Part shown: positions 29,478-38,925 of the stretch, piece by piece | Layout: every line of letters begins with the position of its first letter | How positions within the stretch are numbered: position 1 is the first letter of the stretch | Translations under genes and position numbers: made by a program | Source: Marivirga arenosa | Lineage (GTDB): Bacteria; Bacteroidota; Bacteroidia; Cytophagales; Cyclobacteriaceae | Direction: 5' to 3' | Assembly (NCBI RefSeq): GCF_030503895.2 | Contig: NZ_CP129970.2 | Span: forward strand, 1,366,001 to 1,430,000 | DNA length: 64,000 bases | The notes under the pieces: model-generated | What the model was told of the DNA's origin: nothing | What the model saw: only the letters and a program-made list of their open reading frames with translations | Database searches by the model: none

Positions 29478-31307
29478 ATGCGTACGTATTTACCTCTTCT
29501 TTTCCTCATAATTTTTGCTGCATGCAAAAACACAAGTGAGCCTCAGCAAATCAATTGGAATTTAAGTCAGGATTATTATCAAACCGCTTTAAAGAAAGCA
29601 ATTGATTCTTTGGAGCATCTCAACACTAAAATGAATCAAGCTCATGCTATTCAAAGTTTAAAAGATATTCGTTTAAATTTTAAAAAAGCAGAGTCCTATG
29701 CAGCTCATATTAACCCTGAAGTAGGGAGTAAGGTAAACGGACCAGCTTTACCCATTTTCAAAGAAGATAATTTAAAAATATTAGACCCTATTGGTTTACA
29801 AGCCATTGAAGAAACCCTATTTGAAGATTTCCAAAACCGGACATTACTAGAGTATCAAATTGAAAGAACGATTGGCTATTTAAATAATTTACTTGCTGGT
29901 ATTAAGGAAAGAAACCTAAGCCCAGAGCGTTATTTCATTGCTCTACACGAGCAATTTCTTCGAATTTTGAGCTTTGGTATCACTCATTTTGATACTCCTA
30001 TCAGCCATTGGGGGTTTGAAGAGTCTGCTGCTAGCCTTCATTCTATTAAAACTACTGTTCGTTTGACTATCGGAACTGTTGTAAATGATCATAATCAAGA
30101 AGTATATGATAATTTTATCACCTACTTGAATCGCAATATCGATTACTTAAATAAGTCTTCAGCTTTTAACGAATTTGACTACTATAGATACATAAGGGAT
30201 TATTTCAATCCGCTAACTAAAAGCTGGGTTGCGTTAAGAAATAGTACTAATCTTTGGGAACCTTCCACCAATAAAGCCTTGAATTTCAATTCCACTACAT
30301 TTTTTGAAAAAGATGCATTTAACACCTCTTTCTTTGTAAATCCTTCCACTGGTCTTGGGGATAAAGAAGACTTGTTGCTGGGTGAAAAATTGTTTAATGA
30401 TAAAAGGTTATCCTTATCAAATTCTTTATCTTGTTCTAGTTGTCATCAGAAAAAAGAAGCCTTTTCTGATGCTTTGCCAACCTCTTTGGGAGCTTCAGGG
30501 AAACCGTTAAAGCGAAATGCCCCAACCTTAATAAATACAATTTTCAACAAACGTTTTTTTTGGGATGGCCGCTCAGGAACTATAGAGAGCCAAATCAGGC
30601 AAGTGTTTAATGCTCACGATGAATTCAATCGATCTTTGAATAATATTCCTGAGGAACTGCTTTTAGATGCAGAGTATGATAAATTATTTAAGAAAGCCTA
30701 TGGTGGGAAACCAAAATCTGTAAATCAACTAATTAAAAGCTTAGCACAATATGTTGCCAGCTTACAGGCTTTCGATAGTAAATTTGATAGAAATATGCGT
30801 AAAGAAGAAACATCATTTACTGAACTTGAGAAAAAAGGCTTACAACTTTATATGGGAAAAGCACTTTGTGGATCCTGTCATTTTATTCCTCTGATGAATG
30901 GAACTCTGCCACCCTTTTATAAACATACTGAAAAGGAAGTTATTGGAGTGCCTTTGGTTGCCACAAACGATCAATTGGACACGCTAGATCTGGGATTTTA
31001 TACATTTTATGAAGTCGATATTCACAAAGGAATGTTTAGAACACCTACTGTTCGTAACAGTGCATTAACAGCTCCGTATATGCATAATGGTATATATAAT
31101 TCTTTGGATGAAGTAATTGATTTTTATAATAGAGGCGGAGGTAAGGGGCTTGGGCTTGCAGTTGAGCACCAAACTTTACCATTTGATTCTTTGTCCTTGA
31201 ATTCGAAAGAAAAGGAAGCGCTGATCGCATTCCTTGAAACACTAAATTCGACTCCAGAAAAAAAGCCAGACACAACTACGAATATTTCATTATCATCCTT
31301 AAATTAA
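29478..31307 (+). CDS. Di-haem cytochrome c peroxidase-family lipoprotein with N-terminal extension
   Basis: The 609-residue protein has a lipoprotein signal (IIFAAC at residues 11-16). A helical N-terminal region of about 270 residues precedes the peroxidase part. Two c-type haem motifs, CSSCH near residue 318 and CGSCH near 469, mark the MauG/bacterial CCP fold, with FRTPTVRNSALTAPYMHNG giving the typical C-terminal ligand region. It should be periplasmic and reduce hydrogen peroxide or oxidise a partner protein. The N-terminal extension is common in Bacteroidota members and may be imelysin-like (iron-related), which I infer weakly. It sits directly downstream of the PhoX-like gene. Confidence 0.88.
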   Translation: MRTYLPLLFLIIFAACKNTSEPQQINWNLSQDYYQTALKKAIDSLEHLNTKMNQAHAIQSLKDIRLNFKKAESYAAHINPEVGSKVNGPALPIFKEDNLKILDPIGLQAIEETLFEDFQNRTLLEYQIERTIGYLNNLLAGIKERNLSPERYFIALHEQFLRILSFGITHFDTPISHWGFEESAASLHSIKTTVRLTIGTVVNDHNQEVYDNFITYLNRNIDYLNKSSAFNEFDYYRYIRDYFNPLTKSWVALRNSTNLWEPSTNKALNFNSTTFFEKDAFNTSFFVNPSTGLGDKEDLLLGEKLFNDKRLSLSNSLSCSSCHQKKEAFSDALPTSLGASGKPLKRNAPTLINTIFNKRFFWDGRSGTIESQIRQVFNAHDEFNRSLNNIPEELLLDAEYDKLFKKAYGGKPKSVNQLIKSLAQYVASLQAFDSKFDRNMRKEETSFTELEKKGLQLYMGKALCGSCHFIPLMNGTLPPFYKHTEKEVIGVPLVATNDQLDTLDLGFYTFYEVDIHKGMFRTPTVRNSALTAPYMHNGIYNSLDEVIDFYNRGGGKGLGLAVEHQTLPFDSLSLNSKEKEALIAFLETLNSTPEKKPDTTTNISLSSLN

Positions 31308-31315
31308 TTCCAATA

Positions 31316-31834
31316 TTAGCCAGCTGCTCCAGAAGCAGCTGCGCTTTGCATATTTTGAATTAGGTTTATACAATAAGCACAAAATAGTAGTATTTCAATT
31401 AATTGATTTCCTTTTAGCTTATCATGGATATCTGTAACAGGATATTCATATTTAAACTTTCTCCACAAGAATTGTGATCTGATGATTAGTAAAATATTCC
31501 CCTCTTCATCAGATAATTCATAATGCTGTTTCCAAAACCCCTTTAATTTAAAATGTAGTTGGTAAGTCTCACCATCATCTAAAAAATAGGAAATCACAAG
31601 ATTTCCTTTCCAGTTCATTTTTATGCTTCCTATTTCTTTTCCTGCTTTAGAAATTAAATAGGTGCTTTTCCAAATCGAAGGTGCGGTAATTTGTATAGAC
31701 TGATCATCAAGTTCGGAACTGGCTGATCTCGACATCCAGCTTTTATAATTCAATGAAGCCACTAGCTGTTCATCTTTTTGAATGGCAAGATTACCTTTTC
31801 CTGAAGTGGAGATCAATTTAATGTTAGATACCAT
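31316..31834 (-). CDS. Hypothetical protein, beta-rich
   Basis: I do not recognise this 172-residue protein. It has no signal peptide; residues 1-130 alternate hydrophobic and polar residues with frequent GK/GN turns (GKGNLAIQKDEQ, GSIKMNWKGNL), suggesting antiparallel beta strands as in tubby/LURP-like folds, and a hydrophobic helix near 143-160 is followed by an Ala/Gly tail (AAASGAAG). It may be a tail-anchored membrane protein. It converges on the di-haem peroxidase with 8 bases between stops. Confidence 0.6.
   Translation of the reverse strand: MVSNIKLISTSGKGNLAIQKDEQLVASLNYKSWMSRSASSELDDQSIQITAPSIWKSTYLISKAGKEIGSIKMNWKGNLVISYFLDDGETYQLHFKLKGFWKQHYELSDEEGNILLIIRSQFLWRKFKYEYPVTDIHDKLKGNQLIEILLFCAYCINLIQNMQSAAASGAAG
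31321..31341. terminator. GC-rich hairpin at convergent ends
   Basis: CAGCTGCT (31321-31328) pairs with AGCAGCTG (31334-31341) around a 5-base loop, inside the last codons of the minus-strand gene and 14 bases after the peroxidase stop. There is no T tract, so it may only block read-through. The repeat may also simply reflect Ala codons. Confidence 0.35.
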
Positions 31835-31951
31835 AGATAATGAATAAATAAGGGTTCTCTTTAAAGATGCATAATGGATTATAATGTTACAATGAATGTT
31901 TTAAATTATTAAAGGTGATGATTTAAACAATACTAATGTTTCTATATCGTA

Positions 31952-32980
31952 TTAGTATTCATAATCGGCAGGTAAGATCATCGCCATCTTTTTCTTACTC
32001 ATGGCACCTGAAAACATTATTTGATCAAATTTAGAGTATAATCCATAGCCGTCAATTAAAAAATTATCAGTATAAAAACTTATTGAAGTTTGATCATTCT
32101 TCTTGTACAATACTTCAAAACTAGAGACTAAATTTTTGGGTTTAAACTTAATATCTTTCTGTTTTACTTTTACCTCAGCCATAACTCCAATGTTTTGTAG
32201 CTCCAGTAATTGTGTAATATTTGTTTGAAAGCCTTTAAAAAATATTTGAAAGCCTTCCTTTTTTAAATTATTAGCTTTTAAAGCTCTAAAGAAGTGTAAA
32301 GTTGAATTTTCATAGGCCTCCTTCCTTCTTTTTCGATAATTTTTATTCAATTCCATGGGCAAAAATTGAGTGGTACCCATATAAGTACTACTTTTCAGAA
32401 AATTTGTATTTAGAGTAAAGCGCTGAAAGTTTAATTCAAATTTCAAAAGATCATAATTGATGGTGTAGCCTAAATAATGATTCTCGATTTTAAGCGGTTT
32501 TTCGGATAGGGCTGTAAAAGTTAAAGTTTGAGGGTTATAACGAAAGCGTATGTCTTCTTCATTTATAATTTTACAAGTCTTTTGTAACTTCCGATCTCCA
32601 ATAAATTCATCTCTAAAAACTTGCAGCATTTCCTCTCTTGAATACGGATTATTATATACTACTAATTCCTTCATCTCCGAAACATTTGGCTCAAGTTGTA
32701 TTAAATATGGCTTCTGAGTATCTGGATTTTCTATATAAACTTTTTGATAGCCAACAAAACTCACAATAAGTACTGCATTAATTTCTTTATCTATTTCGAA
32801 ACTAAATTCTCCCTTTATATCAGAAATATCACCTATGGTGGTTCCGTCTATATAGACAGATGCCCCTAATAAAGGCTCTTGGTTTTCGTCTAAAACTTTT
32901 CCCGAGATCTGTTGAGCGAGAATACTTGTGGAATAGCAAGAAAGAAGACAAAATAGAATAATAAAGGCTTTACGAACCAT
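31952..32980 (-). CDS. Secreted protein with carboxypeptidase-regulatory-like domain
   Basis: I choose the ATG at 32980 (MVRKAFIILFCLLSCYSTS) because a signal peptide ending ILAQ follows; the frame extends 14 codons upstream. The 342-residue product carries a CarboxypepD_reg-like beta-sandwich at residues 20-110 (SGKVLDENQEPLLGASVYI, then GEFSFEID), the domain that precedes TonB-dependent receptors, but no plug or barrel follows. The C-terminal 230 residues are Lys/Phe-rich and of unknown fold. Many Bacteroidota have such stand-alone proteins of unknown role. It lies downstream of the chemosensory operon, with a near-consensus promoter (TTTG, 16 bases, TAGTTTTA) in the gap. Confidence 0.75.
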   Translation of the reverse strand: MVRKAFIILFCLLSCYSTSILAQQISGKVLDENQEPLLGASVYIDGTTIGDISDIKGEFSFEIDKEINAVLIVSFVGYQKVYIENPDTQKPYLIQLEPNVSEMKELVVYNNPYSREEMLQVFRDEFIGDRKLQKTCKIINEEDIRFRYNPQTLTFTALSEKPLKIENHYLGYTINYDLLKFELNFQRFTLNTNFLKSSTYMGTTQFLPMELNKNYRKRRKEAYENSTLHFFRALKANNLKKEGFQIFFKGFQTNITQLLELQNIGVMAEVKVKQKDIKFKPKNLVSSFEVLYKKNDQTSISFYTDNFLIDGYGLYSKFDQIMFSGAMSKKKMAMILPADYEY

Positions 32981-33050
32981 AGTATTGAGATTTACTAAAA
33001 CTACTATATGATTAGTTGTCAAATATTGTGCCGTCTTTTAAATTTAGGCA

Positions 33051-36000
33051 CTAGGTAAGGATACCAATGGTAACAACGGTTCCTGCAACTTCATTATTTT
33101 CCATTACATCTTGAATATAAAATGAAATATTATGATTCTCATTAATTAATTTCAATCGCTCTTCCGTCAGTTTCAAACCCATAGATTTATGTTTCGGAAA
33201 ACTCTTTTTACGCAGTTTTTTAGCGGCTTCTCTTCCAATTCCATTATCAAGGATTTTGAAATATATAACGTCTCCTTTTTCAGTAACTTCCAGCGTTAAT
33301 TTCCCTTTGCCTTCTTTATTATATAATCCATGCAGAATAGCATTTTCAACATAGGGTTGAATTAATAAGGATGGTACTTCAATGTAATCTAAATCAAGAT
33401 CTTCATCTACTATCAATTCAAAATCGAACTTATTATCGAATCGTAGCATTTCCAGCTCCACATAATTTTTCAGCATCTCAATTTCTTCCGACAGTTTTAT
33501 CTTATTATCCACCGAGTGAGTTAATATTCCTCTTATTAATTTCGAGAAAGTAGAGAGATAATTGATGGCATTAAGTCTATCATTTTTACCAATAAAAAAT
33601 TGAATAGAATTTAGCACATTGAATATAAAATGAGGGCTCATGACTGAGCGCAATGCCATTAGCTTTAGCTCTCCAATCTTTTTATTGGCTTCCGCTAACA
33701 GTTTATTTTTCTCAATTCTCTCACTAATGTCTATAATACTTCCTCTAACAAATAAACCTTCTTTTGATGGGACTTTGGTCAAACGAACTTCAGTAGGAAT
33801 TTGGTTACCTTCAAGATCAAGGAAAGTCCAATCAAAAGCAATCATATTATATTTGGTTGCCTTCAGAATATACTTCCTAAGTTGAGTTCTTGATTCTTTA
33901 CCATCGGGTTGGTATTTAGGGCTCAAATCAGATATGGACATATCCAACAATTGATCATGTGAAGTTTTGAATAAATCAATAGCACTATTGCTAATATGAA
34001 CAAAATCACCATCTTTTGCTTTAAAAACTACTAATGCTTCAGAAGCATTTTCAACTAAATCACGATAGCGCTCTTCACTTTCTTTTAGCTCTTGTTGTGC
34101 TTTTATCCTATTCGTAATATCTCGGGCTACTATGGTTGATCCAATAAGATTATTTGATCGATCTTTTAAAGGGAAAAAAGATATTGAAATATTTCTCCAC
34201 CCTCCCTTTTTCAACCATTTCTTTTCCAAATTTTCAATCAGCAAATCATCATTCATTACTAAAGCCAAATCCTCATCGTTAGGAAGTATTTCAGAAGGAA
34301 TGATTTCATTTAATTGATGATTTATTGCTTCCCATGGTTTTAAATCAAATATTTTTTGAGCTCCCGTATTCCAAGAGTTTATAAAACCATCTATTGAAAT
34401 ACTTATTATGGCTTCGTCTATCGATTCCACTATGGAACCTAAAAGAGCCTGCTCTTTTTCGAATTGCTTACGATCCGTAATATCTACTAAGGTTCCAATG
34501 ACAGCTGGCCTTCCTTTATAAGTTATATTACTACCATAAGCCTCCACCCATATAATTTTACCCTGCTTATCAACACCTTTAATTTCTGTTCTGGCTTTCA
34601 ACAACTCGCCATTCATTCTAGCGGCTACATTGGCTTTTATTTTTTGCTGATCATCTTCATGTACTAAATCAGAAAAATCATTTAAACTCAACATCTCACT
34701 TTCAGTGTATCCAAAGAGTTTGTAAAAAGCAGGATTCACATATTCAAAGCGATCATCTTGAATAATATATACCCCCACTAGTGACCTTTCAACCAAGGTT
34801 CTGAATCGTTCTTCTGCCTCAATAAGCTGACTTTCTGAGTTTTTCCGATCGGTTACATCTTGAATTTGCGCCACATAATAAAAGTCCTCTTCATTTTCAG
34901 GATTCTTAATAATAGAGGTAGAAATACTTACCCAAATAATAGCGCCAGATTTATGAATATATCTCTTTTCTTTATTGTATGAACTGGCTTCCCCTCGTTC
35001 TAACATATTGGTATAATCAGCATCACGAGGTAAATCATCCTTATAAGTAATATCTGAAAAACTTACTTCTTTCAATTCATTAGCACTATATCCGGTGATT
35101 TCACATAATTTTTCATTTACCTCCATAAAATAGCCTTCTTTAGAAAGTAGTGCCATTCCATTAGCAGAAAATTCAAAGGAGGTTCTAAATTTTAATTCAC
35201 TTTCGATGATTCTTTGTTCAGCTAATTTTAGTTCTGTAATATCCCTAAAGGTGAGAATCAAATTATCATGATCCAGATAACCAATGAATAATTCAATTTG
35301 AAGTATGTTACCAAGGATAGTGGAAATTTCACCTTCCATTTTAAAGTTATCTATCTCATAAGAAGTTTTTATGGCTTTATTGAGATCAAACCTAAGTAAA
35401 GTATTGATATCATGATATATGAATTCGTTTCTTTCAGCCTCGATGAGATTGTCAAAGCTTTCATTAGCATCTAACACCAACCCTTCTTTATTAATTAAAA
35501 TAATAGGATAAAAAGATTGCTTAAATAATCCTTTATATTTCCTTTCATTTGATTTCAGTAATTGTTCTGATTCCTTGAAATAGGTTATGTCCTTACAAAC
35601 CCCTCTTATTATTGCTTGCTGTCTATCATTTTTTATCACGTAAAAGAAGAACTCCACCCATTTGTGGTATCCGATAGGTGTGGTGATGGGCAATGTAATT
35701 TTGGTCTCAAATTCTGCTTCAAGAACCAGTTCGACTGTATCCTCAAATTTATTTTTTTCATTTACTTTAAGGAAATCAGATAGTTTTATTTGGGTAACCT
35801 CTGTACTATCATCAAAACCAAAAATATTATACATTTCTTTTGACCAAAAGGTGAATTTACCATTGCTATCACATTCCCAATTCCCGATATTGGCCACCTT
35901 TTGAGATTGTGACAACATAAATTCTCTATGCTCTAATTGCTTTACTTTTTCCGATAATTCTGTATTTAATTGCGCTAAATTACGATCTGATTGCTCTTGA

Positions 36001-36653
36001 ATTTCTTTATTTTTATGGGCTAATTCTTCTTGAAGGTGGAAATTCTCTAAATCACTTTTATCCACCAGAAAACGTAATGAAAAACTAGAAGCGGTAATTA
36101 TAAAATAAGCAATAAACGACCTGATTCTATTAATGTGATAGTAACCATCTTCCATTCCAATCTGTCCAAATCCTAATTCAAAAAAACTAAAAATAGATTC
36201 AAAGAATAAGATTACTATTAAACTTGGCAGAATACCAAATACCGTTAAAGCGAGTTGATTTCTTCCAAAAAGAATAACAGGAATACTTCCACTTGCGATA
36301 ATGTAAAACTTTAAACCATCGTAAACGGTTGGCGATACATTTTCCTGACCCTCAATTGAATACATAAAAAAGAGGGTGACTAATATTGGAGGCACCCATG
36401 ACAAATAAAAATTGCTAAGCGTATATAATTTCAGGTGATTCAATAAAAAAGGAAATGCAAAAATAGCTATTGCAATAGCTGATTCTCTTATTGCTTCTAA
36501 GTTATGATTACCAGGTATTAAAATTAAAAGCAATACATTGATAATCACCAATATCCAGCTTATATAATTAGAGAGGAGTATTGATCTTTTTTGAAATACT
36601 AATGACTCTTTTAATCTATTTTTAGTTAGTATGGATTTCGCCTTATTGATCAT
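33051..36653 (-). CDS. LytS-type sensor kinase with six PAS domains
   Basis: The 1200-residue protein has about six TM helices within residues 25-200, a coiled coil, then six PAS/PAC units starting near residues 245, 365, 485, 605, 730 and 860 (e.g. KVANIGNWECDSNG, FEFSANGMALLSKEG, ESIDEAIISISIDG). It ends with a His_kinase (PF06580) domain, phospho-acceptor His in SPHFIFNVLNSIQ near 1004, and an ATPase domain with DNGIGREAAKK. This kinase class normally pairs with LytTR response regulators. The only LytTR regulator in the window is at the other end of the chemosensory operon (46504-47247). It follows cheB by 30 bases and is likely the last gene of that operon. Confidence 0.9.
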   Translation of the reverse strand: MINKAKSILTKNRLKESLVFQKRSILLSNYISWILVIINVLLLILIPGNHNLEAIRESAIAIAIFAFPFLLNHLKLYTLSNFYLSWVPPILVTLFFMYSIEGQENVSPTVYDGLKFYIIASGSIPVILFGRNQLALTVFGILPSLIVILFFESIFSFFELGFGQIGMEDGYYHINRIRSFIAYFIITASSFSLRFLVDKSDLENFHLQEELAHKNKEIQEQSDRNLAQLNTELSEKVKQLEHREFMLSQSQKVANIGNWECDSNGKFTFWSKEMYNIFGFDDSTEVTQIKLSDFLKVNEKNKFEDTVELVLEAEFETKITLPITTPIGYHKWVEFFFYVIKNDRQQAIIRGVCKDITYFKESEQLLKSNERKYKGLFKQSFYPIILINKEGLVLDANESFDNLIEAERNEFIYHDINTLLRFDLNKAIKTSYEIDNFKMEGEISTILGNILQIELFIGYLDHDNLILTFRDITELKLAEQRIIESELKFRTSFEFSANGMALLSKEGYFMEVNEKLCEITGYSANELKEVSFSDITYKDDLPRDADYTNMLERGEASSYNKEKRYIHKSGAIIWVSISTSIIKNPENEEDFYYVAQIQDVTDRKNSESQLIEAEERFRTLVERSLVGVYIIQDDRFEYVNPAFYKLFGYTESEMLSLNDFSDLVHEDDQQKIKANVAARMNGELLKARTEIKGVDKQGKIIWVEAYGSNITYKGRPAVIGTLVDITDRKQFEKEQALLGSIVESIDEAIISISIDGFINSWNTGAQKIFDLKPWEAINHQLNEIIPSEILPNDEDLALVMNDDLLIENLEKKWLKKGGWRNISISFFPLKDRSNNLIGSTIVARDITNRIKAQQELKESEERYRDLVENASEALVVFKAKDGDFVHISNSAIDLFKTSHDQLLDMSISDLSPKYQPDGKESRTQLRKYILKATKYNMIAFDWTFLDLEGNQIPTEVRLTKVPSKEGLFVRGSIIDISERIEKNKLLAEANKKIGELKLMALRSVMSPHFIFNVLNSIQFFIGKNDRLNAINYLSTFSKLIRGILTHSVDNKIKLSEEIEMLKNYVELEMLRFDNKFDFELIVDEDLDLDYIEVPSLLIQPYVENAILHGLYNKEGKGKLTLEVTEKGDVIYFKILDNGIGREAAKKLRKKSFPKHKSMGLKLTEERLKLINENHNISFYIQDVMENNEVAGTVVTIGILT

Positions 36654-36683
36654 CGGTATAAATATATTTAATTAGACCGTTTT

Positions 36684-37748
36684 TCAATCTGTGGCTATCC
36701 CTTTATTTTCTAATAATTGTATTACGGCAGGAGCTATTTCATTTAAAGGCATTATTTGAGTAACACCTTTGTTTTGAATGGCTTTCATAGGCATTCCGAA
36801 TACTACGGATGAATCTTCATCTTGCGCAATAGTGAAAGCACCTCGATCAAACATATTTTTCATTCCCAAGGCACCATCATCTCCCATTCCAGTCATTATA
36901 ATTCCAATCGCATTTTCACCTGCTGACTTAGCCACAGAATTGAATAGTACATTAACCGAAGGCCTATGACGATTAACTAAATCCCCCTTAGTAATCCGAA
37001 TATATTTTTTGCTTAAATTATAATGTAAGGACATATGAAAATTTCCTGGCGCAATGTAAACCGTATTCTTTTTTATTTCCTCATTATTCTCCGCCTCCTT
37101 TACATGAAGTGAACATAGCTCATTTAATCTTGCAGCAAAGCTAGCCGTAAACTTTTCGGGCATATGCTGCACTATTAATATTGGGGGCATTTCCGAAGGA
37201 AGGGATTGCAGGAAATCCTTAATTGCCTCCGTTCCTCCTGTGGAAGCTCCCACCGCTATCACTGTATTATGATGATGAAAAGCTCCTGAATTAGAAGTTA
37301 TGTTATTTTTATTCTTTAGTCTTTCCTCCTTTATTTTTTTCGATTTTCGTCCCGCATAATAGGCGGATTTCACTTTGTCAATTAATAATACTTTGCTCTC
37401 TTCTATTTGCTCCTCATTGGAAATATTGGGTTTTGAGATAACATCAACCGCACCGTATTCCAATGATTTCATTGCTAATTCTGCCCCTTTATTAGTTTGA
37501 TTAGAAATTACAATCACAGGGATTGGCGCCTGTTTCATTAATTTCTTAAGAAAGGTTAAACCATCCATTTTAGGCATCACCATATCGAGCGTGATCACAT
37601 CAGGTTTTTCTTTTGCAATTCGTTCAGCCGCCACAAAAGGATCTCGAGCAGTAGCGATTACTGATATTTCTCTATCGCTTTCTAATATTGCTTTAAAGCT
37701 TTGTCTTACCAAAGCTGAATCATCTACAATTAATACTTTTATGGCCAT
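36684..37748 (-). CDS. cheB: Chemotaxis protein-glutamate methylesterase CheB
   Basis: The 354-residue protein has an N-terminal receiver (Asp55 in TLDMVMPKMDG, with SNQT and SKPN) joined by a Lys-rich linker to a methylesterase domain with the catalytic Ser in GASTGGTEAI (near 169), His in VQHMPEKF (near 196) and Asp in MTGMGDDGA (near 290). It removes methyl groups from, and deamidates, receptor glutamines when phosphorylated by CheA. Together with cheR and cheD in the same operon it completes an adaptation system. Confidence 0.96.
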   Translation of the reverse strand: MAIKVLIVDDSALVRQSFKAILESDREISVIATARDPFVAAERIAKEKPDVITLDMVMPKMDGLTFLKKLMKQAPIPVIVISNQTNKGAELAMKSLEYGAVDVISKPNISNEEQIEESKVLLIDKVKSAYYAGRKSKKIKEERLKNKNNITSNSGAFHHHNTVIAVGASTGGTEAIKDFLQSLPSEMPPILIVQHMPEKFTASFAARLNELCSLHVKEAENNEEIKKNTVYIAPGNFHMSLHYNLSKKYIRITKGDLVNRHRPSVNVLFNSVAKSAGENAIGIIMTGMGDDGALGMKNMFDRGAFTIAQDEDSSVVFGMPMKAIQNKGVTQIMPLNEIAPAVIQLLENKGIATD

Positions 37749-37774
37749 ATTACTAGTTGAAATAATTACATAAG

Positions 37775-38920
37775 TTACGCTATAATTTGATATTTTAATT
37801 CAGATCCTAGCGATTTATCGATTGCTCGTGTTAAATCAATTTGTACCTCTGTGAATTGATCGAGTTTACTTTCGAAATGAAGTTCCATTCCTATTTTATT
37901 TAATGCTATTTTACTAATAAATAATCCTAAGCCATTGCCTTGCGATTTATCAGTACCTACGTGAAAGATACTCGAAATCTTATCCAGTTCCTCTTTATAA
38001 ATACCGGGTCCATTATCTCTTATCATCAAATAATAGCTGTCATTTTTCTGAACTAAATTAATTTCAATAATGATAGATTGAACCTCTTTCTTTAGGCATG
38101 TATAATAGATGGCATTTTCTATGATTGGCTTTAAACCATTTTGGAATATTGTGGTGTCGGTTTCAAGCAAAATGTCATGTGAAATATTAGTTTTGATTGA
38201 GTGTTGGAAGAAATGAGTTTTTAAAATTTTTGAAATGAAGCTATGCAGTTTAAATTTTTTTGGCTTTATAACTGAAGACTTAATCTCTCCAATTTTTGAT
38301 ATTTGATGATTGACATATGACATCTTATCAATCGTCTTTTTAAGCATTTTCATATATTCATGCTGACAAATATCAGGTTTTTCATATTGCAATAATTGAA
38401 TTAAGCCCTCCATGCTAGATAAGGGCGAGCGAAGCTTATGGGCGGTTTGATAGAAATATTGATGTAAATCATTTTGTACTTCTTTCAGTTTGAATTCTTG
38501 CTTTTGCAAATCATTTTGAAGGGACTGTTTTTCAGATATACTCTTTAATTTTTCTTTACTAAGATTAATTTGTGTAAATACTCTGGCAATCATTTCGAGT
38601 TCATTAAAAGGCTTCAAAATATAATCAGAAGCCCCTGCCATTAAACCCAGCTCTAACTTTCTGGTATCTGAAGTAAGCAATAAGACAGGTCGGTGTTGAT
38701 AATTGGGTAGTTTCTTTAAAGTTTTACAGACCTCAATACCATTCATATTGGGTAAGTGTATATCCAAAATGATTAAATCATACAAATGATTTTGAGCTGC
38801 TTCTATTCCACTTTCTCCAGTCTCACAATAGGTGATTTCGCATCCTCTAGGTTCTAATACAGATTGAATTTTTCTGTAAATACCTTTTAAGTCATCCACT
38901 ATGAGGATTTGATGGTTCAT
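37775..38920 (-). CDS. Receiver-histidine kinase hybrid (REC-HisKA-HATPase)
   Basis: This 381-residue soluble protein starts with a receiver (Asp53 in ILDIHLPNMNG, TSD, KPF) followed by a coiled coil, a HisKA-like dimerisation helix with His in TAHKLRSPLSS near residue 161, and a HATPase domain with N box IENAIYY, and IRDNGPG plus NGLGLFISK. A receiver at the N-terminus makes it a phospho-regulated kinase: phosphorylation of REC, perhaps by CheA, may control its autokinase. It sits 5 bases after cheA and 26 before cheB, which makes it part of the chemosensory pathway and a candidate branch point. Confidence 0.9.
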   Translation of the reverse strand: MNHQILIVDDLKGIYRKIQSVLEPRGCEITYCETGESGIEAAQNHLYDLIILDIHLPNMNGIEVCKTLKKLPNYQHRPVLLLTSDTRKLELGLMAGASDYILKPFNELEMIARVFTQINLSKEKLKSISEKQSLQNDLQKQEFKLKEVQNDLHQYFYQTAHKLRSPLSSMEGLIQLLQYEKPDICQHEYMKMLKKTIDKMSYVNHQISKIGEIKSSVIKPKKFKLHSFISKILKTHFFQHSIKTNISHDILLETDTTIFQNGLKPIIENAIYYTCLKKEVQSIIIEINLVQKNDSYYLMIRDNGPGIYKEELDKISSIFHVGTDKSQGNGLGLFISKIALNKIGMELHFESKLDQFTEVQIDLTRAIDKSLGSELKYQIIA

Positions 38921-38925
38921 ATCAC

